Shown here in pieces: positions 48,624 to 61,715 of a DNA stretch of 64,000 nt (within the stretch, counting starts at the first letter, position 1; every line of letters starts with the position of its first letter). Under the pieces are notes generated by a model. It was not told the DNA's origin. It did no database searches and worked only from the letters and a program-made list of their open reading frames with translations. A program made the position numbers and the translations under genes. The stretch covers positions 1,304,001-1,368,000 of the forward strand of contig JAQFVV010000144.1 in the NCBI GenBank assembly GCA_028023455.1, in the 5' to 3' direction. This DNA comes from Epiperipatus broadwayi (lineage: Eukaryota; Onychophora; Udeonychophora; Euonychophora; Peripatidae).

Positions 48624-51295
48624 AATAACAGTAATGTGCTAGCATAAGAAATAGTGATCATGTGAATTATAAATTCCTCACCAAATGAATAACTGTACTT
48701 GATTTGGTGATATTGTATAGATGAAATATTTCATTTTTCAACAGCTGTGCTTTTATTGGGTCTTAAATATTAAATATTTTCAATATTTAAATAATAGTGA
48801 TTTATATTTAATGATTTTATGAATCCAGAATTAATAAAGCAATAAATATTTCATATAATTATTTGAATAAAACTTTAATACAAATCCTGCATTTATGATA
48901 TTTTAACAACCATATCTTTAAAGTGTGATGATGTAATGATTATGGGCTTATTTGTCATAAACTGAGATTCGTGAGCTAAATATAGTTGGAAATTTTTTAG
49001 TAGCAGAAAATTTCCAAATAAACTGATTTTTTTTTTAGAAATTGACAAATGATATCAACTCTCAAAACTCACGTGATTTCTTCTTTTTCTATATTTTTCA
49101 ATATTTTCCCTGTAGTGGGTTATTTAAAACTGTTATTTCATTTTTTTTAAAAAAAAACTAAACATTTTTAAAAATTGCAGATCTAAGTGCAAATCTATTC
49201 CAAAAATTTGAAAACTTTAACAATTTATAAATTTACACAATTACCATAATTTTCAGAAGAGCATCCTAAAACAAATGAATAGTATAATATTTAAAACTTT
49301 TTTTTTTTTTATGAATATCACATTTTTAAAAGGGGGATTGGCTGATAATTTTGATAGAGTGTTGGACTCAAAAACTAATAATTTCTAAATAAATTCTGAG
49401 TTAATTTACTGTAAAAAAAAATAAAATTGTCATTTGAATAAAGCTATTTTGTTCATCTTACCTTGCCTGGTCAAATATCATAATTGTCTGTGCAATATGT
49501 CCTGTGTTGTTTAAGTAATTTAATGTCAGACTCAATAACTTAAGATTTCTGACTCCATCTCACTTTAGTCTATTGAATGGATGAGCTCTTCTAATTAATA
49601 ATATTTTTGTTTTGCATGATTTAGCTCAATAGCATAGTTTTGGATTTCGGAGTTAAAGGTCTCTGTATTGATTCTACTTAAATAAAGTAAAAAAATAAAT
49701 CAGTTTGATCAATTAAATCAGCCCTATGGGTGCGAATGTTATATAAACTTCTGAGTAACTAATCGTACTATTACTTTTATTTATATAGTGACCTGTGTAG
49801 TTTAATACAATTGGTAAATGCATATAGTTGGTTAATTCATATAGTGTATTTTTTTAAATTAGTATAACTGATAAGAAATGCCTTTAGAAAGCAGACCAAT
49901 TTTCATAAAAAGAAATAATGCAAAATTATTTTTAAAATTTGGATATATTATTAAAATATTAAAATGCAATAACCTTTAATCTTTAGATTTTTAACAAGCT
50001 CAGGTTTCTATTTTTACTTTTTTGTCTCTTTCGTGCATTTTATTGGCCTGCTTTTTTTTCTTTTTCTAAGCAATGCTTAAAAAATATTTTCTTTTCATGT
50101 CAATAGATGGCAATATATTTCAACCAGAAGTTAGAATTTTATTTAATTACTGAATACAGACTTATTTGAGTAAAAAAAAAAAAAAAAGGGAACAAAATAA
50201 ATAAGTCGATATTTTTAATTGTTATATTACCATTTTATTTAAAATACGGCATTAAATAGTTTATAGAGTATTAAATTAGATGATAAATTAAAAAAAAAAA
50301 CAAGAAATATTTGTATAGTTGAAAGTTTAAACTATTATTCTATCTATATTTGGCAAACACATATTAGTATTTATATTTTTATTTAAAAAAGTATGTTTTA
50401 AGCAAATTATACAAATATATATATATTAACATCAAAATTTAAAATTTTTTCAAAATTGGTAGAAATAAAACGATTACTTAATTGCTTTATATGAAATAAA
50501 TATATCTTAATGGCATAATATATATATATTACTTTCACTTATTAAATTGCTACAATGGAAATTTATTAAAGTGATGTTTAATTATATCAACATATATATC
50601 ATAAGCAAATCATCGATAGAGTATATTGATCTCTTCTGTTTTTTTTTGATCAATTCATTTAACTTGTAACTGAAGTACTGTGTACCTCAAACTTGAAAGA
50701 GGCTGAACAAGGTAGCAACAGAAGTGTATGAAAGGGGAGGGGGTATATATTCTAAAAAAAATAAGATTTTCATATGTTATATATTATTATATAATAGTAG
50801 GGCTGATGGAGAAATAAGAATTTCAGTCTTGCAATTTTGATGTGCAATAAATAAAGCATAAACATGGATTTCAGTATAGAATGCAAGGCAGATTGTATAT
50901 AATCTATCATATTTTTGATCCAAAGGTGGATATTGGCACACCATTAAGTAGTAGTTTAATAGACAGAAGTATCATTTCAGTAAAGTATCCTTACAAAAGT
51001 TTACTATCTTTCATAATGAATTTTTTTATATATGTCTAAGCTTGTTCTCAGTTTCACCATGTCATCAGATTAAAGCTCTTGATTATCATTGATCATCTCA
51101 ACAACACAATGCACCATGCAATATTCATTGTCTTAATTTGCAATGATGATAATAATATTTTAGTAATATACTTTGTATTCTTTCTCTGTTGTTGCTCTTT
51201 GTTTTATTACTCCATCTATACATATTTTTCATCTTATATAAGTAAAGATAAACCAGGTCTATATATATATTCGATCCGGAGAAAGCGACTTAATG
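48624..51295. other. A+T-rich intronic DNA without a supported gene
   Basis: A weak tRNA-like stretch (TTTAGCTCAATAGCATAG, about 49619) lacks a good B box. Nothing else is supported. Confidence 0.45.
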
Positions 51296-53480
51296 TAAAC
51301 TGCATTACAGGGCGCCATCTAGGCATTTGAACCTAGAAAAATTTATAAAGTAGGCAGATACGTAAGTCAAAAAAAAAATTATTTTTTTTTTAAATTTTGA
51401 TTCCGGTCGTTAGCCCATGTCACTAGCTCAGTGGAATAGCAGAGATTAAATAATATAAGATCTTATCTAATTAGATTTCAACATTAAAAAATAAATAAAA
51501 TAAGCCACTGCCAGTAATTAACATACAAACATTTATTTATGCACATATATATATAAGATTTAAAATTATTTTAGTATTAGTTTACATTTTAACATTTAAC
51601 ATTATTTTTAACTTTGATTTTTGACTTTAATTTACATTTAATTACTATTATATTCTAATTTTACATTTTAATTAAGTTCGCACAGATGGGATTATAAAAG
51701 CTTGTTTTAATATGTTGCTATAGATCGGTTACATAGATTACACGGTTAAAAACATTTCACAGTAAACATAAACGATCAAAATATAAAATCATTGATACTG
51801 GCAATTGCAGAGGGAAATTTATAAATAACCCAGTAGTATTCACCATAAGATACTTGCATTGTCACCAATGACTTAAAAGACCTCCGAATAAATACATTTT
51901 AGATACTCACCGTAAGGTATCATTATTTATCGAATGTCTATATATTTTGATCAAATATGAAAACGCAAATATAGTTAACCGATAAACAATCCATGCAAGC
52001 GTCTATAAACAACTTAAATTTAATGCATTTTTTATTTAGGGTCGAGCATGAATAGACCAGATAAATTTGCTTTTGAAAATAAACATTCTATCCCTATTTA
52101 ACCTTAGACTAAAATTCGTAGTCAAACTGGCATCAATTCATCTGATATATCGATGTATTCAATGTAATAAAATACGGCAGCACAAAAGGTTAAGGGAAGA
52201 AATTGCCTCTTATGAGATAGGAATATTACATCTATCTGCAAAGAAGAGCAATAAAACAAAAAACTCCATAGAAAGGAACTGCGGTATCCGACTCATAATT
52301 CCTTCCATAGGCAAACGGAAGTGTGCGGCGTATGAAGCGATTCTGCCCATAGCAAATCAATATTACATCTACTAATCACACCAATATATCCAATCCATTG
52401 ACCCAATTTAACCACGAAACAAATAACCTAAGATTACCCTCCCCTAATATAACTTTACAAATCTATACAGCCATTCACGCCCGACTTAAGTTTAACATTT
52501 ATATAATTTAACTTAACGGAAAACAGAAATCATAATAAAACTTAAAGAACAAAAAAGTAAATAAATAAATGGAAATGATTTTAAATATATATATAAAAAG
52601 AAATACATCAAATAACATTATTAATAAATTAAATTGGTCAGATAGGATAAGATTGCAATCATTTAACTCTGGAAAGTTTAATTTAATGTTCATTTTTTAT
52701 AAAGTTCTTACGGTTTAAAATGTTCATCTTTTACAGTTGCTTGCCATGAACGTGAATTCCCACGCCGTCCTAAAATTGGTATTCTGTTGGCCGATTTATT
52801 TATCCGTCCGGAGGTTTTTTGCTTGAACTGGTCCTCAATGTAGAAAAACGATAGTTCATTCCTTTTTCTTTCTTAGCAAAGCTGAAGGGATTGAATCGTG
52901 CGTCTTTTTTCAATCCCTTCTCCTTCACTTCCGCACTAACACAACTCTCTCACATCGTAATAATCATTCACTAGTCACTGATTAATAATTTCCAAATTTT
53001 CCTTTTATATTAATGTGAAGGATTGAATTTACATTACGTCACCGATGCGATGGTCCTTTCGCTGCGGTCCGATTCCATAGGGATTTCTTCTTATTTGCTA
53101 ACAGTTTCTATTGTTTTCTTATCTGACCGGTGTTTTTACATTTAAATGCCGAAGGCTGGTTTACATTTAACTAATTAACAATCATTTCCATTTCTGATTA
53201 ATTAACCTGTTTTCCAAATCAAAAATATATTTAAAGATAAATTTAAAGATATAATTTCATCTCCAAATCTTTTTAAAATTTAGTTTTAAAATACTTTTTC
53301 TTTAATAAAGTTTTATTTTAATAATTTTTCATTATCTGTGTGATTTAATTAATATATAAGAGTTTAAGATGATATTTAATTTCAATTTTTAATTCTTAAA
53401 GAAAATTTTTAAATGCGAACTTTTTAATTTACTTTCATGTTTAATAAATTTAAAAAAAAACAAAAAACAATGTAACGAAC
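51296..53480 (+). mobile_element. 2-kb repeat, copy 2 (possible Penelope-like element)
   Basis: Inverted relative to 31210-33172. A 102-codon frame at 52067-52375 contains HLIYRCIQCNKIRQHKRLRE and IASYEIGILHLSAKKS, followed after stops by QYIQSIDPI and QFNHETNNLRLPS. This layout (YxCxxC-like, R-L-R-E-R-I, then a final hydrophobic end) recalls the GIY-YIG endonuclease region of Penelope-like elements, but the GIY itself is not visible. A preceding LYILIKYENANIVNR resembles the linker. It holds a tRNA-A-box-like CACTAGCTCAGTGG near its start. Much decayed; higher G+C than the flanks. Confidence 0.6.
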
Positions 53481-54923
53481 GTCTATACTCATTACAATAT
53501 ATATATAAGTTGATTTAATGTACTCAAAGAAGAATGATTGATATCTTAAAATAAATAAATTGTGATCATAATTAGAGCATGTTGATCAAAATCACTAGCA
53601 ATTGTCTAATGTTGAAAATCAAATGAATTTTGTTAGAGTACTCTTTTAAGATTTATATCTGTGTATGCATTAAGTGAATGGATTCCCAAAAGTACAATCT
53701 TGAGAAAATTTAGCATGGCAAATGTTGAAGAGTGAGATCATGTGATTTTGAACACATAAAGGCAGTTAAAAAATTGGGTTCTGTTGTTATTTAAATATGA
53801 CATTAAAGTTATTGTACAAGTTCATTCTGGTCTTTAAAGATTTTAATAATTTTGCAAGGAGAGTATAATTTATCTTTAAAGATATCTTGGATAGCTTTTG
53901 AGATGATTCATAGTTAAATTACAAACATGTTTTACTGTGAAAAATAAGGAACTAATAATCATATTTTCCATGAGATGTTGCTAAAGTAACTGCCATTTAA
54001 CATGTCTAATATAGCAAGTACTCAATCTTGTGTAAAAATGACCACATCAGACTAGTATTGTCACTGGATCTATGTTTCCATAAATGTTTAGCCTCATTTA
54101 TTGAAAAAGACCTACATTTAATGAATGTAGAAGAATGTGTGAAGAGTTTGCTCATCCCAGTTATATAATTTGTGGTAATTCAAAGATCTCTTTAATGAAA
54201 ATGAGCGTCATTTTCTCACAAGATTTTCTACACCATAAACATTACATCAAATGTCATTTTGCTTCCCAGTGTAATAAAAAAAAAAGTATATTTGTGACTA
54301 ATCTTGTAAAAGATAAAATTGTAGTGGTTTACTCAAAATTTTGTATTTGATTGCATTCATTTGCCTTGCTATTGATTATGCATTATTGTAGTATGCTACG
54401 TTATTATTCAATCAATTTATGTTACAGTAGTGACATCTTGCCTTGCATCTATTTGCCTGGGTAAATGTGAAACACTGCAATATGCTCCATAACTTTTCGA
54501 TCACTTCATAGTAGGAGTAGTGACATTGGAGAGTGCACTCTTTTTGCAGACTTATTTTCACTTTTTTAGAAATAAACAATTGCCTTTTTTGAGAGAGAAT
54601 ATGGTATCAATCTTTTCCATATCATTTGCTATATTAGAATTCCCAAAGCATCCTAGCACATTTGGAGTAAAGCTTCAAAACAGAAACAGTAACTATATGG
54701 CTGATATCTTTGTTTTAGATTTTTTTTTCTAGTAATGAGATCTCTGTTTTGCTTAAGTTGTCCCCCAAAAAATATTTTTCATTGAATACTCCTAAAAAAA
54801 GTTTGGTTGAGTTTCAACTAAATACATCTCTGCAAATAATTTTAAATAACTCTTTAATTATGATCACTTAAGATATCTATCTGAAATGTTTGATTTCTCT
54901 AATTTAAAACTTTTTTTTTTCAG
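53481..54923. other. Intron end before exon e
   Basis: Frames of about 70 codons at 54135 and 54520 show no family resemblance. It ends in a T-run and the acceptor TTTTCAG. Confidence 0.5.
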
Positions 54924-55057
54924 TTGATTACATTGTAATGCAATTTGGTCGAGTCGCTGAGGATGTCTTCACTATGGATTATAGTTTTCCAATGTGTGCA
55001 CTGCAAGCTTTTGCTATTGCTTTAAGTAGCTTTGATGGAAAACTGGCCTGTGAATAG
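54924..55057 (+). CDS. TUB: Tubby-family protein, last exon e with stop
   Basis: The acceptor TTTTTTTTTTCAG starts 134 coding bases: TT completes Val with exon d, then [27 protein letters not shown] and [16 protein letters not shown], stop TAG at 55055-55057. The last 16 residues are the tubby signature 2 motif, and proteins of this family end exactly there. This C-terminal helix threads the beta-barrel core (family knowledge). The intact frame across five exons indicates a working gene. Confidence 0.97.
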
Positions 55058-55283
55058 AATCTTTTTGAAACCAATCCTTCAAAATGAAGTTTTCCCATCA
55101 GATGCCCCTTCTGCCTTGTATTATTTCCTTGTCTTTAATCCTTGAAAGTGTCTAATGAAGACAGAGTGAATAATTAGTACTGTCATGATTATTGAAGATG
55201 AATTTACTACATATAAAACTGTAATTTTTATTTTATTTTATTTTTTTTAAGAAAATTAAAAATGTGCTTTGTGTTGAATACGT

Positions 55284-55289
55284 ATTAAA
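55284..55289 (+). promoter_or_regulatory. Candidate poly-A signal ATTAAA
   Basis: Variant hexamer 227 bp after the tubby stop, followed within 15-25 bp by an A-run then a T-rich stretch. Such hexamers are common by chance in A+T-rich DNA. Confidence 0.25.
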
Positions 55290-57318
55290 CTTGGTCAAAA
55301 AAATTTTTTCAATCACATAAATATTAGAAATTTATGAAATATATATTTTAATCCAGCTCTTTTTTTATACGTTACTTTTTATATAATTTATTGAATTACA
55401 AAATTAAAATATTAAAAGTTATGTATTTATTATCATAATTTTTTTGTGTCCAGATGGCGTATCATAATTTTGTTAACTTTGTAATCTGTATGTGCACACG
55501 AAGAGCTCCATTGTTGTTGTCATTTGTATTAATTTTAATCAAGCGGCTGCAGTAATTAAGACTTATGAAATTTCATTTGTATTATTTATTTATTTATTTC
55601 TACAACGTAATTTAGCATATTTATATAGACAGCTGCAGGTGTTTTTTTTTTTTTTGTAACGTTGGACTATGTACATAGTTTTTTTTTTTTTTTACTTATA
55701 TTTATATAGAGTAAATTTTATTTGTTTTTATTTTTAGCAATAGTTAAAAAATAATTAGCTAAAATTATTTTTGTATAAAATAGTTATATCTTTTGCCCAC
55801 CTCTTCTCAAGAAGAAAGAAAGTATTTAACTTGTTGATATAGATACTGTTTTTCTTAAAGCAGAATGAAAAATTGAAAATTTTTTAATTTCAAATTTTGT
55901 TTTGAATCTTCAAAAATTCAGTCACCCCTTTTTTTTGACTATTAGTTTTTTTTAAAAAAAATATATCATTCCTCTTCCTTTGCATAACCAGGAACATGTA
56001 TAAGTTTTTATGTATATTTCAGATATCATTGTTAGAATATATATATATAGGAAGTCGATTGAAATACGTAATTGGATGAAAATTGAAATTTTACCTAAAG
56101 AAATAAATGCTCAGTAACTACTTATTTCTACCAAAGACATATATATATACATTAACATGCGTTATATTTATTTGTGTATGATTATAAATGTGCTTTACAT
56201 ATATATATGTAAATAGCCTTACACAAACATGTCATGTTTTGTAAATAAGACGTTTTGTTTGGTAAAGCATGTTTTTGAATAAGCTGTATTTAGTATTAAT
56301 TACGTATATGCAACTTGTTTATTTTAGTAGTACATAGAATAACTCCATTTGTTGTTTATAAAGCTGTTAGTTGCTAAATTTTTTATAGTAGTCTTTCGTC
56401 AGATGATTTTTCAGTATCTGCTTTTCAGTGTCTATATGATTTTATGCATATTTATATCTATATATTTATGTACATCTGCATATATATAATGTTAAGTTGA
56501 TCTTTTAAAGAATAATATAATTACAGAATATATATATATAAAGTTTTACATATTTATATACATACACACTCATTACATTCATTCATATATAAAAGAATGT
56601 AATGTGGAACAAGAAAGTAATTATTTTTAGAGCATTTTAAAACATCTTAACTCTTCACTTATTGATGCCGTCCGTCCACCTCACTTCGAGAAAAACTTCC
56701 CATCTGGTGTTATTCTCTTTTAATTATTTTTTACACTGCTTCTTATACTTATATCCAAACAGATAAATTTATATATAAATAAACACCATTTATCTTTTTT
56801 AAATAATATGGTGCTATAAATGGAGCTAATGGCCAAAAAAAGAAAAAAAAAGAGATCATTTTGTGCTATTTTTTTTATTTATTTATTTACAGTTAAACAA
56901 CATCAGTATATTTCATTAAGAACCAATATTTTATTTTTTAAATTTTCATAAATAAACAAATCACTCTTAAACTCGCTTAAGTTTATCGAAGTATAAATAT
57001 TATTAAATTATTAATACTTCAAATAGCAACATTAATATTAAAAAAAAAAAAAAGTTTTGCACATATTTCATCAATTATTCCTGCACACATATATGTAGCC
57101 AATCATGGGAAAAATTTTCAATCTACTATCAAAATATTGTACATTTATTTTTTTAAAAATTTTTTTTTTTTCTTAATATTGTTATAGTTATTTTTTGATG
57201 CTATTTGTGCAGGATTCTTTTTTTTTTTTTATGTAACTTTTGTCTTCGAGAATAATTGATGTATCTATCATGTTTAGGATCAGCAAACTTGTAGAATTAC
57301 AAGATGTCATGTGATTTA

Positions 57319-57324
57319 AATAAA
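57319..57324 (+). promoter_or_regulatory. Candidate distal poly-A signal AATAAA
   Basis: Canonical hexamer 2.3 kb after the tubby stop, in GATTTAAATAAAATATAC. Another lies at 56102. Weak evidence only. Confidence 0.2.
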
Positions 57325-58276
57325 ATATACTTTATAAAACTTGGTATGATTTTTAACTCTGAAATGTTTCTTTAATACATTGAACTTCACAAAAATATTA
57401 GAACTTGGATATTTTTTCATTGAAACCTAATTACCCAAATTCATGCTAGATGTCAGTGTTTGCTCCTGAAAAGCATTGTATAAACTGAATTCATGTGATG
57501 TTTTTTGGTTTTAATTCTATAAATATTTTTTTTACTTTTTTGTGTAAAGATGACTTTAATAAGACGACAAAACAATATTAAACAGACAAAATTTTGTGCC
57601 AACAAATATTTTTAAAATATATATCTATATACACATTCACAAGGCACTACTTTAATATTTTATTTATTCTATCTTTTTATTACAACAATGCATTTGAATT
57701 TTTTAAAATATCATGATTCTTGGTTCATTATATTGAAAATATTTTATTATTAAAATAAAACATATTAATATTAATTTTAAAATTATAAATTTTTTAAGAG
57801 TAATTAAAGAGATTACATAACTGTTTTTAATCCCATTAAAATTTTCGTTTGCTATATAGAATTTTTAGAAAAGATTAATTAAACAATATTTTAAAATAAT
57901 TTTATTGTTTTTTTTAAATAAAAATATAAGATATTTTATTATTAGTGTAAGTGTATTTTGTTTAGTGTATGTTTACTTGTTATTTTTTAAAATAGGTTTT
58001 ATTTTTCCAGTGGTAATCCAGTATAGATGGTAATCCAATATAGACATCTTTTTTTCATTAGATTTGACTGTATATAAATTTACTAATAATGACGTTGCAT
58101 CCTAAAACTGTTTTCTCTAAAAAAAATAGTTATACTTGAACCAATATTTTATTCATATATGTGTTTTTGAAAAACTCAAACATGTAAAAAATTATATGGA
58201 TATATTTCAACTTGTATTTTCATTTTTAAATCAAAAATATAAATTAATCTACAATCTTTGTTCAAAAGAATTTGGG

Positions 58277-59938
58277 TAATAGTATGTATACTGAACCCCA
58301 CTGCGTGATGGCATTGTTTTTCATACAACGCACATCAATATATTGTTTTAGCATCCTTAACTTACAACTGATATTACAATAGGTGTTGTTTGAGCTGTAA
58401 CAGGCCACTTGAGTGCGATGTATTCTACGATTACATAATGAAATACTACACCCATTGCATTGTGACAGTATTCCTCAAGTGATCACCATTGAACTCTCAC
58501 AATGGTCTGATTTGATGGTGGCCATATTTGAAAGAGGTGAAACTCTCCAAAAATTCATTGTTGGAAATTTTTTAGAAAGCATTGTGGAATTACTATTCCA
58601 TATTAAGAAATGTCATGTCATCACTTATGATTCCCTATGGAGTGATTTTTTTTCAGCAGAATTTTTGCTGATTTCCCATGCAAAGGCATGTTTATGCATG
58701 AATCTTTGCGAGAACAGTGAAATGTCATCTGCAAGTTGTCCCAATTGGTTGATTATGAATGAATTGCCAGCCACAGGGACAGGACTTCTTCTGGGCCATT
58801 CTAGGTGAGATGAGAATGTCAAAGTGTCGGGGGTGGTGGGTTTGGGGGGGGGGGTTGGTTTCCTGTTATTTTATTTGCTTTTGACTGCTGTATTTTTTTA
58901 TATGCCCCCCAAAATGGTGTTTTTTTTTACGGTCACAAGTTTTGTTTATTTTTGATTCAATAAATTATTTCATGGGAAACTGTTGTTGTTGTTCACATGA
59001 TTCTAAAGTAGGTAATATTTTATTCCCAAAAAAGGAAGTGTTTAAGAGTTTCTTCAAAAAGCCAAAAAAAGTAATAATTAACAACTGTGCAGTAACATAA
59101 ATGTTCAAAAAGAAAATCCAAAAAGAAGTCAATTAAAAATCAAAACACCCCCCCCTTAAAAAAGGTGTTCTTTAAAAATGAACTGTTTATGTCTTTTTTT
59201 AAAAGGCCAAAAATTAAGGGAAGAACTTTTCACTATTATATAAAGGTTTCTGTAGCAATCTTTGAAAAAAAAAAGCCTCTTAATCAATTAACAAAAAAAA
59301 AAGATGACAATTCAATCAATTCAAAACAACTCCTCCCCTCCACCCCCTAAAAAGCAAGTGTTGGTTTCTTCAAAAGTATTGAATTGTTTAAGTCTTTCAA
59401 ATAAAAACATCTGATGGACCGTTAGTTGATAATTTAAAAGCAAATTAACAGCCCATACACCATCTAAAAACAAAGTGTTTGTTTCTTAAAAAACCAACCC
59501 CCAAAAAACAAGGTGGAAAAAAAAAACGACTGTTAATTGATAATTTAAAAGCAAACCAACACCCCTGCACCATCTAAAAACAAAGTGTTTATTTCTTAAA
59601 AAACTGAACCCAAAAAAAAAAAGAAAAAAAACTTTGGTTTACCGTAATATTATGTAAAGAAACCGACAGACCATTAGTCCATAATTTAAAAGCAAACCAA
59701 CACCCCTACACTATCTAAAAACAAAAAGCAAACCAACACCCCTACACTATCTAAAAACAAAGTGTTTGTTTATTAAAAAAGGAAAAAAAACTGATATGTA
59801 AACCAAACAGATGAACCACCGAAAAAAAAATACTGTAATATTATGTAAACAAACAGATGGACAGTGAATCAGTATATTGATGTGCATTGGGTGAAAAACA
59901 GCACCATCAAACAGTAGGGTTCAATATGCACACTATTA
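58277..59938. mobile_element. 1.66-kb element with 68-bp terminal inverted repeats
   Basis: The left end (58277-58343, TAATAGTATGTATACTGAAC...) and right end (59871-59938) are inverted copies with a minority of mismatches, finishing TCAATATA on both sides. TA is at each boundary, fitting a Tc1/mariner-type insertion. The interior holds a 131-codon open frame at 58413-58808 (+) and an overlapping 65-codon minus frame; neither shows recognisable transposase motifs. The right third is an internal minisatellite. Less A+T-rich than the flanks, with G-runs and C-runs. Confidence 0.8.
59431..59780. repeat. Internal degenerate minisatellite, about 4 units
   Basis: The phrase AATTTAAAAGCAAACCAACA plus CC(T/C)(G/A)CAC(C/T)ATCTAAAAAC occurs at about 59431, 59541, 59681 and (partly) 59725. 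Three of these copies are followed by AAAGTGTTTGTTTCTTAAAA variants; the copy at 59681 ends at CTAAAAACAAA. Spacing varies (110, 140 and 44 bp). It lies wholly inside the 1.66-kb element. Confidence 0.85.
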
Positions 59939-60429
59939 CCAGAAGTTGATTACAAAGTGTGACATATATAAATACACATTTATTTCATTTATATTAAAGA
60001 AAATTTTTGAAGTGAAAACTTGTTTTTAAAGCAGATTTCTTTTTGAAAAATTTCGGTTTGTTAAAAATTAGATTAGCTAAATATCTTTGGAAATAAAATT
60101 ATTTTGAATCTACTGTCAATATTGAATAGAAATTAAATAGTAAAAAAAATACAAAATAAGAATACTAACTAATTTGGAAGCAATGTTATTATATGAGCAA
60201 TATTCATAGAAAAATCTAGATTAAATTGTGTAAATTAGTAATAGCCATTGTGCCCAAAACAATGTCTTAATTGGACAGAGAATGATTGATATATGATAAA
60301 AATTGAATGTCAGAAAGAAAAAGAGAATGAAAAATGTTTAAATGGATTGAAATGAAACCAGGAATGGAGATGAATAGATAACTATATAAAGAAAAAGTAT
60401 AATTATATTACTTAAAATTTCAGAGAGAG
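59939..60429. other. A+T-rich flank, nothing seen
   Basis: No supported gene. The 5' limit of the following LINE is uncertain and could lie here. Confidence 0.4.
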
Positions 60430-60684
60430 AATAATTGTGACCCAGCTAAAATAAATTACAATTTAGCCGAATAAAACCAAAATACTGACTGCAAAAAAAG
60501 CAAAGTTGCCGAGGGATGTATCAGTAAGTATGGAAAAAAATAAAAAGTCTAATAATATGCTTGATATGAAATGAATGAACGTGATAAAAATTTTAGCAAT
60601 AAAATGATGAACAAGCAAAGCTCAGTATCTGATGAAAATAATCAAAAAGAATTCAAAAATGTATAAAAATTAAAAAAAAAATCG

Positions 60685-61715
60685 ATGAGCAATCCAGAAT
60701 TATATGTAATAAATGATATAATAACTTTAGAATCAAGTCGAAAACAATCTAAAACATCTAATTCTGAGGAAGAAAATAAATTAAGGGCTATAACCCTACA
60801 AAGGTCAGGAAAAAAAACTTGTGTTGGGAGGTGGCCAATAAAAATAAAAGAAAAACCGACTATAATATAAATAAATAAAAGAAAAGTAGCCTGTTTAGTG
60901 AAGGTCAAAATAGTCTATCAAATCCCGTAGAAAAAATGCCTAAAGAAAAATTCTTCAAATCAAATAGAAAATAAAAAACTGAGTTTACCAACATAAATGA
61001 TGATATTAGTAATATACAAAAAGGGCACAAGCCGTCGTCGAAATTAAATAACTATTGACAAAAAATTTTTAAAAATTGCATGTCACCTAGAACATCGATA
61101 TTCAGTCTAATTATACAAATAAACAAAATTAGCAGTGAACACATATTAGATAAGTCCGACTTGGGTGAATATTTAAAATTATTGAATCAATATAGCATGA
61201 TAAATGGGATAAAACATACAGTGTTTTCCCACAAGGGGGTTTATTTCAATAGAATATCACAGTAAAGAAGAAAAAGCTGAAACACTTATAAAAGAGGCAC
61301 AAGGCCATAAAATTTATTATGTCACTAAGGAACCAAACACTTTAGTTGTAGGTAGAATTTTGCACACACCACCATCTTTCAACAAAGAATTTTTTAAACT
61401 ACAAATAAACAATTCCACCGAATTAATATCGAACGAAAGAGAAATGACCCCCAGTATCCAATATCAAATACCAACAAATGCATGGAGAATACTATTGAAA
61501 CTCAAAAAAGGTATATCAAAAGAACTAATTCCACATTGTCTAATAAAGGATTAAATACCTATTTTGATACTTCTTGGGGGAAGACTACTGCTATGCTTTA
61601 AGTGTGTCAGAGTTGGTCACATTGTTGCAGAGTGTGAAGCTGGGAATTGCCCTAAATGTAGCAAATTAAATAGAAATAATCATAAATGTAATTCTTCAAT
61701 CATGAAATCTTTGCA
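60685..61715 (+). pseudogene. LINE ORF1 (gag-like) with zinc knuckle, broken
   Basis: Reading pieces: SNPELYVINDIITLESSRKQ, GKKTCVGRWPIKIKEKP, then KAETLIKEAQGHKIYYVTKE and PTNAWRILLKLKKGISKE, leading to CFKCVRVGHIVAEC followed by NCPKCSKLNRNNHKC. The CX2CX4HX4C knuckle plus a second cysteine cluster is the RNA-binding signature of many LINE ORF1 and gag proteins. At least two frame changes and stops separate the pieces. Confidence 0.75.

Larger units (their letters stand above)
55058..58276 (+). other. Tubby 3' UTR and downstream A+T-rich flank
   Basis: No further coding sequence is seen. Candidate poly-A signals are ATTAAA at 55284, AATAAA at 56102 and AATAAA at 57319. The transcript end cannot be chosen by eye. 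The stretch carries many T-runs and TA microsatellites. Confidence 0.5.

Noticed and set aside
49619-49683. Possible tRNA gene (A-box-like TTTAGCTCAATAGC)
   Set aside because: No acceptable B box, no acceptor stem and no anticodon arm.
51079-51330. 83-codon + frame
   Set aside because: Low-complexity hydrophobic translation in A+T-rich DNA, running into the start of the 2-kb repeat. No family resemblance.
58413-58808. 131-codon open frame on the + strand as a real gene
   Set aside because: It lies inside a TIR-bounded element, overlaps a minus-strand frame and shows no motif I recognise. It is kept only as part of the element.
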